64,000 bases of DNA from Labrenzia sp. PHM005 (GTDB taxonomy: Bacteria; Pseudomonadota; Alphaproteobacteria; Rhizobiales; Stappiaceae): contig NZ_CP041191.1 in NCBI RefSeq assembly GCF_006517275.1, positions 1,476,001 to 1,540,000 on the forward strand. The letters are read 5' to 3'. Shown piece by piece: positions 44,296 to 53,352 of the stretch (positions within the stretch are counted from its first letter, which is position 1; the number at the start of each line of letters is the position of its first letter). Made by a program: the position numbers and the translations under genes. The notes under the pieces are model-generated. The model was not told the DNA's origin and ran no database searches. It saw nothing but the letters and a program-made list of their open reading frames with translations.

Positions 44296-45159
44296 ATGCT
44301 CCGAAATTCCTTGCGCAGGCCAGTCAAGGCGCTTGCTGTTTCCTTTCTGGCACTGACGCTCGGATCGGCTTCCCTGTCCGCGGCCGAACCGGACGACGTA
44401 GTTGCAAAAGTTGGTGATGCAGTCATCACCGAAGCCGATATTGCATTTGCCGCCCAGGACTTGGGCCAGGAGCTTCAGCGGTTTCCACCGGCACAATGGC
44501 GCCAATTGCTGCTGGATGTGATGATCGATATGGAATTGTTGGCTTTGGCTGCCAGAAAAGACGGACTTGATCGGGATCCTGAATTCCAGAAACAACTTGA
44601 ATTTCTGGAACTGCGTGCGCTTCGCAACGCTTATCTCGGCCAGAAGATTAACAGTGCCATCACCGATGACGACGTCAAAGCCGCATACGAGAAAGAGTTT
44701 GCGGATTTCGAAGGTCCTGAAGAGATCAATGCTCGTCACATTCTGGTAAAGGAAAAGGCGGAAGCTGAAGCCATTATCAAAGAACTGGATGGCGGTGCGG
44801 ACTTCGTCGAACTGGCGAAAGAAAAATCCACTGGCCCGTCCGGCCCGGGTGGCGGAGATCTCGGCTACTTCGGCAAAGGCCAAATGGTGCCGCCGTTCGA
44901 AGAAGCTGTGTTTGCGTTGGAGCCGGGAGCTTACACCAAGGAACCGGTTGAGACCCAATTCGGCTGGCATGTCATCAAACTGGAAGACAAGCGCCGCCAG
45001 GAAAAGCCGGCTCTGGATTCGGTAGAAGCGAACCTGCGCCAGCAGCTGATGCGGGAGCGGTATGACGCCCGCATGACCGAGTTGAAAGACGAATACGCGG
45101 TCGAGATTCTAGACGAGAAACTGGCAAATGCTGGAAACGAAGCACCGGCATCTGAATAA
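44296..45159 (+). CDS. Periplasmic parvulin-type peptidyl-prolyl isomerase
   Basis: 287 residues from the ATG at 44296 (MLRNSLRRPVKALAV), with AAAGG 8 nt upstream; the open frame from 44230 is read-through. A signal peptide (VKALAVSFLALTLGSASLS then AAEP) predicts export. An N-terminal SurA/PrsA-like helical region (about 30-140) is followed by a parvulin domain (INARHILVKEKAEAEAI, then GGDLGYFGKGQMVPPFEEA, GWHVIKLED). It assists folding of exported proteins after SecA-driven translocation, consistent with its place divergent from secA. A strong terminator follows. Confidence 0.93.
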   Translation: MLRNSLRRPVKALAVSFLALTLGSASLSAAEPDDVVAKVGDAVITEADIAFAAQDLGQELQRFPPAQWRQLLLDVMIDMELLALAARKDGLDRDPEFQKQLEFLELRALRNAYLGQKINSAITDDDVKAAYEKEFADFEGPEEINARHILVKEKAEAEAIIKELDGGADFVELAKEKSTGPSGPGGGDLGYFGKGQMVPPFEEAVFALEPGAYTKEPVETQFGWHVIKLEDKRRQEKPALDSVEANLRQQLMRERYDARMTELKDEYAVEILDEKLANAGNEAPASE

Positions 45160-45180
45160 CTACATTTAGTTCGATCCGAG

Positions 45181-45221
45181 AAATGCCCGGTGGCACGCGC
45201 CTGCCGGGCATTTTTGTTTTT
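45181..45221 (+). terminator. Terminator after the parvulin gene
   Basis: Perfect 10-bp stem AAATGCCCGG / CCGGGCATTT (45181-45190 with 45204-45213), followed by TTGTTTTT. It separates the foldase gene from argJ. Confidence 0.88.
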
Positions 45222-45320
45222 CCAGAGCGATGCTTGGATTTTCGCGAAAAGACTTGCGGACTGGACAGCTGGTGGCTAGGGACATTTCCAGCTTCATTAT
45301 GACAGTCTGGAACCGATCCC

Positions 45321-46562
45321 ATGTCGACCAATGTTTCTCCGCTTGCCCCAAAATCCTACCCCGATATGCCGGACATCGCTGGGGTGACATTTGCGACGGC
45401 TGAAGCCGGGATCAAGTATTCTGGCCGTACAGATGTGTTGCTCGCATCACTTTCCGAGGGGACGACGGTTGCGGGTGTATTCACAAAGTCCAAATGTTCG
45501 TCTGCGCCGGTCGATTGGTGCAAGGATATTTTGTCTGGCGGCAAAGCTCAGGCACTCTTGGTCAATTCGGGCAACGCCAACGCCTTTACCGGAAAGAAGG
45601 GTAAGGCTTCGGTTGAGCTGTCTGCCGCTATCATCTCCAAGGCAATGTCCTGTCCGCTGAACAGCATTTACCTTGCCTCGACTGGTGTCATCGGTGAACC
45701 GCTGCCTGCGGAAAAGTTTGAAGATGTTGCCGCGCAGTTGGTCACCTCGCAGGGCAGTGCAAGCTGGCTAGAGGCGGCTGAGGCGATTATGACCACCGAC
45801 ACCTATCCCAAGGTGGCAACTGCAAGTGTTGAGCTGGACGGCAAGACCATCACCATTAACGGGATTGCCAAGGGCGCGGGCATGATTGCGCCTGATATGG
45901 CGACGATGCTGTCGTTCATCTTCACCGACGCAGCCATCTCCCCAGCGGTGTTGCAGGCGCTGTTGAGCGAAAAAACCGAAACCTCCTTCAATGCGGTCAC
46001 GGTGGATAGCGATACGTCGACATCGGATACGGTTTTGTTTTTCGCCACTGGTGCTGCCGAAGGCGAAGGTGTTGAGCCAGTTGTCACCATGGATGATCCG
46101 CGCATTTCTGTCCTGCGTGAAGCGTTGTCCGATGTCATGACGGACCTTGCGCATCAAATCGTGCGGGATGGGGAAGGGGCCCGGAAGTTCGTGGAAGTCC
46201 GGGTCGAGGGAGCGGAAAGCGACCAATCAGCAAAAACAATTGCTCTGGCGATTGCAAATTCACCGCTGGTGAAGACTGCGGTTGCTGGAGAAGATGCCAA
46301 TTGGGGCCGTGTTGTCATGGCTGTCGGTAAGGCCGGAGAACCGGCGGACCGGGATCGCCTCGCGATCTGGTTTGGCGATGTTCGGGTCGCTGTTGAAGGC
46401 GAGCGGGATCCCGACTACAGCGAAGATGCAGCCTCCGCTGTCATGAAGGAAGACGAGATCGTGATCCGTACTGATCTCGGGCTTGGGAATGGTTCAGCGA
46501 CGGTTTGGACCTGCGATCTGACCAAAGAGTACGTCGCAATCAACGGTGATTACCGGAGCTAA
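45321..46562 (+). CDS. argJ: Bifunctional ornithine acetyltransferase/N-acetylglutamate synthase
   Basis: 413 residues. ArgJ recycles acetyl groups in arginine synthesis and may also start the pathway from acetyl-CoA. The N-terminal [13 protein letters not shown] (near 76-88) and the self-cleavage site in [16 protein letters not shown], with the catalytic Thr of MATML (about residue 195), are clearly seen. The precursor is cut before this Thr into alpha and beta chains. C-terminal substrate contacts are present in [15 protein letters not shown]. Placement between the foldase and mutT is the common order in this group. The gene is complete and ordinary. Confidence 0.96.
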   Translation: MSTNVSPLAPKSYPDMPDIAGVTFATAEAGIKYSGRTDVLLASLSEGTTVAGVFTKSKCSSAPVDWCKDILSGGKAQALLVNSGNANAFTGKKGKASVELSAAIISKAMSCPLNSIYLASTGVIGEPLPAEKFEDVAAQLVTSQGSASWLEAAEAIMTTDTYPKVATASVELDGKTITINGIAKGAGMIAPDMATMLSFIFTDAAISPAVLQALLSEKTETSFNAVTVDSDTSTSDTVLFFATGAAEGEGVEPVVTMDDPRISVLREALSDVMTDLAHQIVRDGEGARKFVEVRVEGAESDQSAKTIALAIANSPLVKTAVAGEDANWGRVVMAVGKAGEPADRDRLAIWFGDVRVAVEGERDPDYSEDAASAVMKEDEIVIRTDLGLGNGSATVWTCDLTKEYVAINGDYRS

Positions 46563-46645
46563 TGACACTGTCAGAAGTTGTTAGGATCTCGCTTCGAAAA
46601 TTCCCGTAGTTTTTCGCAGTTGTTTCAAAATCGGACATTCATGAC

Positions 46646-47053
46646 ATGACAAAAATAGTCCTTGTGGCCGCATGTGCGCTCGTCGATGTGGATGGGCGAA
46701 TCTTGCTAGCGCAACGGCCAGAAGGCAAATCAATGGCAGGTTTGTGGGAATTTCCGGGTGGAAAGGTCGAAGCTGGCGAGCGGCCAGAAGAAACTTTAAT
46801 CCGCGAATTGCATGAAGAGCTCGGGATTGAGGTTAATGAAGCGTGCCTGGCGCCCTTGACCTTCGCCAGCCATACTTATCAAGACTTTCATCTTCTTATG
46901 CCACTTTTTATCTGCCGACGGTGGGACGGTTTTCCTCAAGGGCGGGAAAATCAAGCTCTGAAATGGGTGCGCGCAGTAAGGTTGCGGGATTATCCGATGC
47001 CAGCGGCAGATGAGCCGCTGATACCGCACATTATGGACGCTGTTTCGGGCTGA
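46646..47053 (+). CDS. mutT: 8-oxo-dGTP diphosphatase, Nudix family
   Basis: 135 residues. The Nudix box G-x5-E-x7-REUxEExGU is complete (GGKVEAGERPEETLIREL, then HEELGI, residues about 38-60). MutT removes oxidised dGTP from the nucleotide pool. The start follows a 83-nt gap after argJ with no obvious terminator, so partial co-transcription with argJ is possible. The next gene, an Flp pilin, starts 20 nt after the stop. Confidence 0.92.
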   Translation: MTKIVLVAACALVDVDGRILLAQRPEGKSMAGLWEFPGGKVEAGERPEETLIRELHEELGIEVNEACLAPLTFASHTYQDFHLLMPLFICRRWDGFPQGRENQALKWVRAVRLRDYPMPAADEPLIPHIMDAVSG

Positions 47054-47073
47054 GGATTGGCAGGGCTGATTGA

Positions 47074-47289
47074 ATGTTTTTTAAGATTGGCAATTTTTTA
47101 AATCGTGAATTGACCCGATTTCTTGCCGACCGCAGCGGGGCGACCATGGTCGAGTATGGGCTCATGATCGCTTTCATCAGCGTTGCGATCTTGATCACAT
47201 TCGTCAGTATTGGAGAGACGATGCGCGATGATATCTTCACCGCGATCTCTGATGCGATGCAATCCGGTTCTTCCCAAGCCTCTCCATAA
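47074..47289 (+). CDS. Flp-type IVb pilin subunit
   Basis: 71 residues with the type IVb prepilin pattern. A hydrophilic leader ends at Gly22, followed by ATMVEYGLMIAFISVAILITF, with Glu and Tyr at positions 5 and 6 of the predicted mature chain (Glu27, Tyr28). The prepilin peptidase should cut after Gly22. Flp pilins build Tad pili for surface attachment. No cpa/tad genes are in the window, so this is a lone pilin copy in a housekeeping block, 20 nt after mutT. It could be an additional pilin or act as a secretion pseudopilin. Confidence 0.9.
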   Translation: MFFKIGNFLNRELTRFLADRSGATMVEYGLMIAFISVAILITFVSIGETMRDDIFTAISDAMQSGSSQASP

Positions 47290-47309
47290 AACGCTTCAAG
47301 CGCTGTATT

Positions 47310-48209
47310 TTACGGTTTTTCGGTCAGTTTCACTTCTTGCGTCTTCAGCGCATCCGCCAGCCGGGTTTTTGCCGATCCGGGCTTCATCGGCTTTTGCTGG
47401 CTATCGTGCGGCGCCCAGCCGAGCAGAGTTACCAGACTAAAACTTGCCCGGATGCGGCCGTCTGGGTCTGAGTAGTCTTGGGCATATAGCTCCGCAGCGC
47501 GCAGGAAAACCTGGCGGTTTATTGGTGTCAGGCTGCGGTCCTTCAGAATTGACGTTGCCCCCATTGCTTTCAGATCGGCCATCAGATCGAACATCGTGTC
47601 GTAGCGCACGGTCAGCGGATCCATATCGGTGACCGGCAAGGCAAAGCCTGCCCGCTGCATGAGGCCCCCAAGGTCGCGGGTATCGGCAAACGGTAGAACT
47701 CGCGCTGCTGCACCTCCGGTTATCTCCAGTTCTGCCCGTGTGAGGCAATCTCTCAATTCAGTCAGCGTTCCGGCGCCGGCAAGCGTAGCCAGAAATAGCC
47801 CGTCAGGGCGCAGTGCCCGCCGAATCTGAACGAGTGTTCCGGGCAAGTCGTTGATGAATTGCAGGTTGAGTGCTGAGACGATCAGGTCGACGGACTGATC
47901 TTTGAATGGGAGCACGGCATCATCAGCAACCAGGGTAGGCGGAGCAAGGTTGGGATCTCCCGACCAAAGGTCTACCCGGCAAATAGTCTGTGTTTTGGCA
48001 GACGCTTTCAGCATTCCCGAGACATGCCCGCCATGGCCCCCGAGGTCGATTGCAATCTCGAACATCCGGGTAATTGTCGACAGCCGCTCACCGAGGTCTT
48101 GGGCAACTGCAGCAAGCAGAAAATCTGAGCCAGATTTCGCGTTTTTCAAAGCAATTTTGCGCCGGTGCCGCAGAAGCGTGCGATCGAACAATTCAGGCTG
48201 CGTGGTCAC
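47310..48209 (-). CDS. SAM-dependent methyltransferase-fold protein, NDUFAF5-like
   Basis: 299 residues. A Rossmann methyltransferase fold is visible (AIDLGGHGGHVSGMLK for SAM binding, VDLIVSALNLQFINDLPGTL for motif II). The sequence fits the BioC-like group that includes mitochondrial NDUFAF5, an arginine hydroxylase that helps assemble complex I. The motif I glycine pattern is LGGHGGHVS rather than GxGxG, so catalysis may differ from a standard methyltransferase. Divergent from comF and convergent with the pilin gene. In alphaproteobacteria this gene is commonly found beside comF. Assignment to complex I assembly is inference. Confidence 0.85.
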   Translation of the reverse strand: MTTQPELFDRTLLRHRRKIALKNAKSGSDFLLAAVAQDLGERLSTITRMFEIAIDLGGHGGHVSGMLKASAKTQTICRVDLWSGDPNLAPPTLVADDAVLPFKDQSVDLIVSALNLQFINDLPGTLVQIRRALRPDGLFLATLAGAGTLTELRDCLTRAELEITGGAAARVLPFADTRDLGGLMQRAGFALPVTDMDPLTVRYDTMFDLMADLKAMGATSILKDRSLTPINRQVFLRAAELYAQDYSDPDGRIRASFSLVTLLGWAPHDSQQKPMKPGSAKTRLADALKTQEVKLTEKP

Positions 48210-48355
48210 GGACAGGACTTTCCTTTGTGCCGATTTGAGGCTGACATATGCGATAACCAGCCTGGGGTCAAAACAGCTGCTGACCGGGAGCTAGCCGTCT
48301 CTGCTGTTCGTCTGCATTTTGGGTTGTGATATCGTTTTCCACTTGGGGAACGTTC

Positions 48356-49132
48356 ATGATCTTAAAACCTCTTATCGATTATCCGGGCGCAGCAATGGAG
48401 CTCCTTCTGGATGCACTGTTGCCGCGGCGCTGCGTCTGCTGTGAACAAACAATTGCTCACGAAAGTGGATTATGCGGATCATGCTGGCAGAAAATGCGGT
48501 TTCTTGAAAAACCATGGTGTCAAAGGCTGGGAACCCCTTTTTCGCACGATGTTGGCGAGGATGCGCTCAGTCCTCGAGCCCTGACGTCACCGCCAGATTT
48601 TGACAGGTTGAGAGCTGTTTCCTTTTATTCCGGCCCTGCGCGAGATCTTGTTTTGGGACTGAAGTTTGGCAGGCGGCGGGACTTGGCTCAGCCAATGGGG
48701 CGATGGATGGCACGTGCTGGTAGTGAGGTGTTGCCGGACAGCCTGCTTGTTCCAGTTCCCCTGCATTGGACCCGCATTTGGCAAAGACGTTTCAATCAGG
48801 CAGCCGAGCTTGCACGAGCGATTTCGAGCATTGCCGGCGCAGAATATGCCCCAACTTATCTAACCCGCACCCAGCGGACACGCCAGCAAGTCGGTTTGCT
48901 CGCTAAGGAACGGAAACGGAATGTGCGGAGGGCTTTTAAAGTGCCGGAAAATGCGCAGCCGGCCATTGTTGGCCGGCACGTGGTTCTTATCGATGATGTG
49001 TATACCACTGGGTCTACGGTAAGTGCCTGTACAAAAGTTCTCAAAGCTGCCGGGGCAAGATCAGTCGATGTCCTGACTTTTGCGGTTGCAGACCTCACCA
49101 ATCACGAAGACGTGGGATATTCTGATTGGTAG
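48356..49132 (+). CDS. ComF-family phosphoribosyltransferase-like protein
   Basis: 258 residues from the ATG at 48356, with GGGGAA upstream; the GTG at 48326 is less likely. N-terminal zinc-binding cysteines (RRCVCCEQ and CGSCWQK) are followed by a phosphoribosyltransferase fold with the PRPP loop VVLIDDVYTTGSTVSAC (near 215-231). ComF proteins contribute to natural DNA uptake in several bacteria; the enzymatic activity is not established. It sits immediately upstream of grxC and opposite the methyltransferase gene, a widespread arrangement in Hyphomicrobiales. Confidence 0.92.
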   Translation: MILKPLIDYPGAAMELLLDALLPRRCVCCEQTIAHESGLCGSCWQKMRFLEKPWCQRLGTPFSHDVGEDALSPRALTSPPDFDRLRAVSFYSGPARDLVLGLKFGRRRDLAQPMGRWMARAGSEVLPDSLLVPVPLHWTRIWQRRFNQAAELARAISSIAGAEYAPTYLTRTQRTRQQVGLLAKERKRNVRRAFKVPENAQPAIVGRHVVLIDDVYTTGSTVSACTKVLKAAGARSVDVLTFAVADLTNHEDVGYSDW

Positions 49133-49240
49133 GCACTTTCAGCCGTTCTTGAGTTTTCATCCCTCTATCGCATATATCCGCTGCAAATACTGCTATAGGC
49201 GTGGGGATTTGATCCTGGCGCGCGAGAAGGAATGAACTGA

Positions 49241-49498
49241 ATGCCTGATGTGACGATTTATACCCGCCAGTTGTGTGGCTTCTGTACCGCTGCAAAGCGG
49301 CTTTTGGACAAAAAAGGTGTTTCCTTTAAAGAACACGATGCCACGTTTGATCCTGAACTGCGTCAAGAAATGATGCAGCGATCGAATGGCCGGTCAACAT
49401 TCCCGCAGATCTTCATCGGCTCAAAACATGTCGGCGGTTGCGACGATTTGCATGATTTGGAGCGGGCGGGCAAACTGGATCAATTGCTTGCTTCATGA
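49241..49498 (+). CDS. grxC: Glutaredoxin 3
   Basis: 85 residues, the standard single-domain glutaredoxin. The redox site is Cys12-Gly-Phe-Cys15 (RQLCGFCTAAKRLL) rather than the classical CPYC; other rhizobial GrxC proteins also vary here. The glutathione-binding GRSTFPQIFI and GGCDDLHDL segments are intact. It reduces disulfides using glutathione. It lies 108 nt after comF and 48 nt before the nitrilase-family gene, whose product is typically its neighbour in this order. Confidence 0.95.
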   Translation: MPDVTIYTRQLCGFCTAAKRLLDKKGVSFKEHDATFDPELRQEMMQRSNGRSTFPQIFIGSKHVGGCDDLHDLERAGKLDQLLAS

Positions 49499-49546
49499 TG
49501 TCATGGGCAGCTGTATCATAAATACTTGATAGGTAAGGACCAGGCG

Positions 49547-50401
49547 ATGGCTACTTTTACGGCTGCGTGCATCCAGCTTCGGAGCGGAAAAACCGTTGCC
49601 GAGAATGCTGTGGCCGCTGAACAGCTGATCCGGCAAGCCGCAGGAGATGGGGCTGCCTATGTCCAAACGCCGGAAATGTCCAACGTCCTGGTGCGCAGCC
49701 GTGATGAATTGATGGACCGGATCGGGCCGGAGGAAACGGATCCATTTCTTGCGATGGCCCGCCGGGTTGCCGCGGAACTCTCGATACACCTCCACCTTGG
49801 TTCATTAGCCATTTTGAAGGAAGGTGGAAACGCCGCTAACCGTGCTTTTCTCATCGGTCCGAACGGAGATGTCCAGGCATCCTATGATAAGATCCATATG
49901 TTCGATGTAGATCTTCCAAACGGTGAGAGCTGGCGGGAGTCGGCGACCTACGATCCCGGACATGACAGTACTTTGGTGGACCTGCCATTCGGCCGCTTTG
50001 GGATGGCTGTGTGTTATGATGTGCGGTTCCCGGCGATCTTCCGAGAGCAGGCAAAACGTGGAGCTGAGGTGTTAACCGTACCTGCGGCTTTTACGCGGCA
50101 GACTGGTGAAGCCCATTGGCATGTGCTACAGCGCGCCCGCGCCATCGAAAATGGCGCCTATGTGATTTCTGCCGCTCAAGGCGGGTTGCATGAGGACGGA
50201 CGGGAAACCTACGGGCACAGCCTCATAGTCGATCCCTGGGGGCAGGTGATCGCCGAATTGGACCATGATGCGCCTGGGTATGTACTTGCCACCGTCGATA
50301 CAGAGAATGTTGCCAAGGCACGGGCACGCATTCCCGCTATTGCCAACGAGCGGGGTTTTGCTTGCAGGCTTGCTGACGGCCTGAAGGAGATACCGGCGTG
50401 A
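49547..50401 (+). CDS. Carbon-nitrogen hydrolase, nitrilase superfamily (Nit1/Nit2-like)
   Basis: 284 residues from the ATG at 49547, with AAGGA 8 nt upstream. The Glu-Lys-Cys triad can be located: Glu in VQTPEMSNVL, Lys in YDKIHMFDVDLP, and Cys in MAVCYDVRFPAIF. It resembles NIT1/NIT2 omega-amidases and deaminated-glutathione amidases, which repair by-products of glutathione or glutamine metabolism. Its location next to grxC fits that reading but does not prove it. Its stop overlaps the DUF1178 start by 4 nt (GTGA). Confidence 0.9.
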   Translation: MATFTAACIQLRSGKTVAENAVAAEQLIRQAAGDGAAYVQTPEMSNVLVRSRDELMDRIGPEETDPFLAMARRVAAELSIHLHLGSLAILKEGGNAANRAFLIGPNGDVQASYDKIHMFDVDLPNGESWRESATYDPGHDSTLVDLPFGRFGMAVCYDVRFPAIFREQAKRGAEVLTVPAAFTRQTGEAHWHVLQRARAIENGAYVISAAQGGLHEDGRETYGHSLIVDPWGQVIAELDHDAPGYVLATVDTENVAKARARIPAIANERGFACRLADGLKEIPA

Positions 50402-50931
50402 TCAAATACACGCTCATTTGCGATGCGCCGCACACGTTTGAGGGGTGGTTCCGGAACTCGGACGACTTTGATGCGCAGTGCGCCCGCGGATTGGTCATGT
50501 GCCCGGTGTGCAACAGCACGGACGTCAAAAAGGGGTTGATGGCTCCGGCAGTGTCCACATCGCGGAAGAAGGACGCCATGGTGGTGCCTGATATCAGTGA
50601 ACCTGCACCGGCTCCTCCTGCCGCCGCGCCAGCAGCCACCCCACAGGTTCCAGCTCCTGCCAGTGACGTTAAACCACAAGCTTCTGCACTGATGCCCAAT
50701 GATGTGCGTCAGAAAGAGATTGTCGAGGCGTTGCGGCTGGTGCGCGCTAAAATGACAGAAAATTCTGAAAATGTTGGATCTTCTTTTGCCTCCGAGGCCC
50801 GCAAGATCCACTACGGCGAAGCTGAAGAACGGAATATATACGGTGAAACCTCACCGAAAGAAGCCATGGACCTTCTGGACGAAGGTATTTCGGTCCTGCC
50901 ACTGCCTGACCTTCCCGACGATAAGAATTAG
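50398..50931 (+). CDS. DUF1178 family protein
   Basis: 177 residues from a GTG that overlaps the nitrilase stop. The N-terminal DUF1178 core (MIKYTLICDAPHTFEGWF then CAxGxxCPVC-like LVMCPVCNSTDVKKGLMAP) contains a zinc-ribbon-like cysteine pair and a second Cys upstream at CDAPHTF. The middle is a Pro/Ala-rich linker (about 60-100). A conserved C-terminal stretch EARKIHYGEAEERNIYGET follows. Function is unknown. Co-translated with the nitrilase, and closed by a terminator. Confidence 0.9.
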   Translation: MIKYTLICDAPHTFEGWFRNSDDFDAQCARGLVMCPVCNSTDVKKGLMAPAVSTSRKKDAMVVPDISEPAPAPPAAAPAATPQVPAPASDVKPQASALMPNDVRQKEIVEALRLVRAKMTENSENVGSSFASEARKIHYGEAEERNIYGETSPKEAMDLLDEGISVLPLPDLPDDKN

Positions 50932-50942
50932 AAAAAACAATA

Positions 50943-50968
50943 GGGCAGCCAGAGTTGACTGCCCTTTT
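50943..50968 (+). terminator. Terminator after the DUF1178 gene
   Basis: A 6-bp stem GGGCAG / CTGCCC (50943-50948 with 50959-50964), loop 10 nt, followed by TTTT. Confidence 0.75.
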
Positions 50969-51006
50969 CAATGTCAATCGAGTCGCCAGGAGTTTCTAAA
51001 GATCAC

Positions 51007-51501
51007 CTAACCAGCTGCAGCGGTCTTGCGGCGTGATTTCGGTTTTTGAACTTCCTTTATGCTTTCTTCCGCAGCTTTGCTGAATTCGCTCACGGATTCC
51101 ATTGCCGTATCATTGAGCTCTTCAACTGCTGCCGCATTTTCACTGTAGCTCTCGCGCAGCAATGCAGCTTGTTTTTCGAAGTGTGCCTGATACTCGCTGG
51201 ACATTTTGGCGTAGAAGGCCTGAAGCGTTGAAAAGGTTTCCTCGGGAGCACTGCATTGGCTTAGGGATTTTGCGCATTCAAAATCTTCGTGAAGCCGGTG
51301 GCTGACAAAGTCCATGTGATCTTCAAACGCCTTCCCGGCATGAGACCACATTGTTTCACCGATTTTTTGGAAACTGGCGACAGCCTTGGCTTCCATCCGA
51401 TCTTCTCTTTCAGCAAATGCCCAATTTGAGAAAGCCGGGATCGGCCAGTCAGGTACCTTGCCTATGAAATCGAATCCGCCGGTATTACGTTTTGTCGGCA
51501 T
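51007..51501 (-). CDS. Phasin-like protein
   Basis: 164 residues from the ATG at 51501, with GGAGG 7 nt upstream. A helical, amphipathic protein without a membrane segment; the middle (about 40-150) has the spaced Phe/Ala/Glu pattern of alphaproteobacterial phasin_2 proteins that coat polyhydroxyalkanoate granules. The C-terminus is short, Lys/Arg rich and ends in Ala repeats (KPKSRRKTAAAG). No PHA synthase lies nearby. A granule-coat role is the best reading, but other helical proteins can look similar. Confidence 0.75.
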   Translation of the reverse strand: MPTKRNTGGFDFIGKVPDWPIPAFSNWAFAEREDRMEAKAVASFQKIGETMWSHAGKAFEDHMDFVSHRLHEDFECAKSLSQCSAPEETFSTLQAFYAKMSSEYQAHFEKQAALLRESYSENAAAVEELNDTAMESVSEFSKAAEESIKEVQKPKSRRKTAAAG

Positions 51502-51704
51502 TTGAAACCTCCGCTTTTGAGTGGCAGTCAAGCGAACGCCGGCGGGGTGATATTTTGTGCCGGCGTTGTTTCCGGTCTATGCGCGCTGACAAGCGCACAA
51601 CGTCAGAGTTTATCTAACTCTACGTAAGACGGAACTCTAATCGTTGACCTAGATCAAAAGCAAGCGTGGCGGAATTGTCGCAGTCTTTCACTTGCGTTGG
51701 CAAA

Positions 51705-52400
51705 CTACGGCCTGCTTAGGAAATCGCGCAATGTGTTGGTCACTTTCTCCGGTTCTTCCAACGTCGATAGATGGCCGCTGCCCTCAATAACGGCCAGCTC
51801 GCTATTTGGGATAAGGGAATGAATTTCCTCGGAAATCTCGAGTGGTGTTAATCTGTCGCCCTCACCGACCAGAACCAGCGCTGGGCAGGTGATTTCCGGA
51901 AGACGTGGCCGGGCATCCGGCCGGTTAATCAAGGCGGTCTGCTGGCGGATAAAGCCTTCAGGTCCGGTGTCGTTGGCCATATCGACCACGATCGCCTTCA
52001 GATCAGCATCCTCTTCCCGGCTTTCATGAACAAACCCCGGATAAAGTAGATGTGGAACCTTCTGAAAGCCCCGTTCCCGGGTCATTTTGATCATGAATTT
52101 CCGGCGTTCCGTCTGATCGGCTGTGTCCGGTCGCGCATTTGTATCCAGGAGAGCCACCTTGCCGACCCGGTGTGGGGCTTCCCGCAGAATTTCCATGGCG
52201 ATGTACCCACCCATGGACAGGCCGGCGAGGGTGAAGCGCTCTGGCGCATTTTCTAAAATGCTGGCAGCGATTTTCTCGATACTGTCATGCTCACGGTGAT
52301 TGGCGACCATGATTGGCCTGTCCGCGAAGGCAACAATCTGCGGGGCAAACAAGGCCTCGGTGCACAACAGCCCCGGTACAAAAACGATTGGATCACCCAT
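51705..52400 (-). CDS. Alpha/beta-fold hydrolase
   Basis: 231 residues from the ATG at 52400 ([18 protein letters not shown]). The oxyanion region VFVPGLLCTEALFAPQ, nucleophile elbow GLSMGGYIAME (near 73-83) and C-terminal SGHLSTLEEPEKV with the catalytic His are present. Start and ubiG stop share one base (TGATG), so it is co-translated with ubiG. It resembles small esterases of the RutD/BioH type; substrate unknown. A link to quinone biosynthesis rests only on position. Confidence 0.82.
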   Translation of the reverse strand: MGDPIVFVPGLLCTEALFAPQIVAFADRPIMVANHREHDSIEKIAASILENAPERFTLAGLSMGGYIAMEILREAPHRVGKVALLDTNARPDTADQTERRKFMIKMTRERGFQKVPHLLYPGFVHESREEDADLKAIVVDMANDTGPEGFIRQQTALINRPDARPRLPEITCPALVLVGEGDRLTPLEISEEIHSLIPNSELAVIEGSGHLSTLEEPEKVTNTLRDFLSRP

Positions 52401-53161
52401 CAAGAGGCCTCGGACCGCTCGGCAAGCAGCATGTAATTGACATCCATGTCGCGCGAACGGCTCCAAGTGTCCGTCAGCGGATTAAAGCTGACACCGGACC
52501 GGTCAATGATTTTTAGCCCCGCGGCATTTAGAGGCGCTTCGATTTCCGGCGGCCGGACAAGCTTTTCATAAGAATGCGTGCCTTTTGGCAGCCAGCGCAG
52601 GACGTACTCGGCGCCAACAATCGCTAGAGCATAGGCTTTTAAGGTCCGGTTGATCGTTGCAACGAACATCAAGCCGCCCGGACGCACCATGCGGCTGGTA
52701 GCAGTCAGGAACAACGGCACATCGGCAACATGTTCGACCACTTCCATATTTAGAACCACATCGAAGGTTTCGCCTGCATCTGCCAGCCCTTCGGCCGTTT
52801 CCGCGCGGTAGTCGATTTCAAGCCCGGAACTTTTCATGTGAAGGCGGGCAATTTCGATGTTGGTTTCGGATGGGTCGGCCCCAATGACTTCGGCGCCGAG
52901 GCGGGCCATCGGTTCACTCAGCAGGCCTCCGCCACAGCCGATGTCCAGGAAACGCAATCCTTTGAAGGCGTCAGGCGCATTCGGGTCCCGGTCAAATTTC
53001 CTGCAGACTTCCTGTTTGATATAGGCAAGGCGGACCGGATTGAATTTGTGCAGCGGCTTGAACTTGCCGGTCGGATCCCACCATTCGTCGGCCATTGCGG
53101 AAAAACGGGCAACCTCGTCGCTGTCGATGGTGCCGCTGGTCATTTTTGCCGTACCTGTCAT
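52400..53161 (-). CDS. ubiG: Ubiquinone biosynthesis O-methyltransferase
   Basis: 253 residues from the ATG at 53161, with GAGG 9 nt upstream; an ATG at 53143 is an alternative. Class I SAM methyltransferase with [18 protein letters not shown] (near 71-88) for [17 protein letters not shown] for motif II, and the UbiG-specific [20 protein letters not shown] near the N-terminus. It performs the two O-methylations of ubiquinone synthesis. Divergent from lysC, the usual order in this group. Confidence 0.95.
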   Translation of the reverse strand: MTGTAKMTSGTIDSDEVARFSAMADEWWDPTGKFKPLHKFNPVRLAYIKQEVCRKFDRDPNAPDAFKGLRFLDIGCGGGLLSEPMARLGAEVIGADPSETNIEIARLHMKSSGLEIDYRAETAEGLADAGETFDVVLNMEVVEHVADVPLFLTATSRMVRPGGLMFVATINRTLKAYALAIVGAEYVLRWLPKGTHSYEKLVRPPEIEAPLNAAGLKIIDRSGVSFNPLTDTWSRSRDMDVNYMLLAERSEAS

Positions 53162-53352
53162 TTGTTGATCCTCAAAGGGAGTGCAGCTGGCCGCAACTCC
53201 ACCCATCTAATTTGTCTTACCTGTCGTTCCAAGGTCGCAGCCTATTTGTCAAGGCACCCGGTTGCAGCATGGCGACGCAGCCTGTATGCATGTCCGCCGA
53301 TCCAACCGGCGCGTTCGGCGCCTCGGGAAGTCATAACTAGAATACGAGTGGA

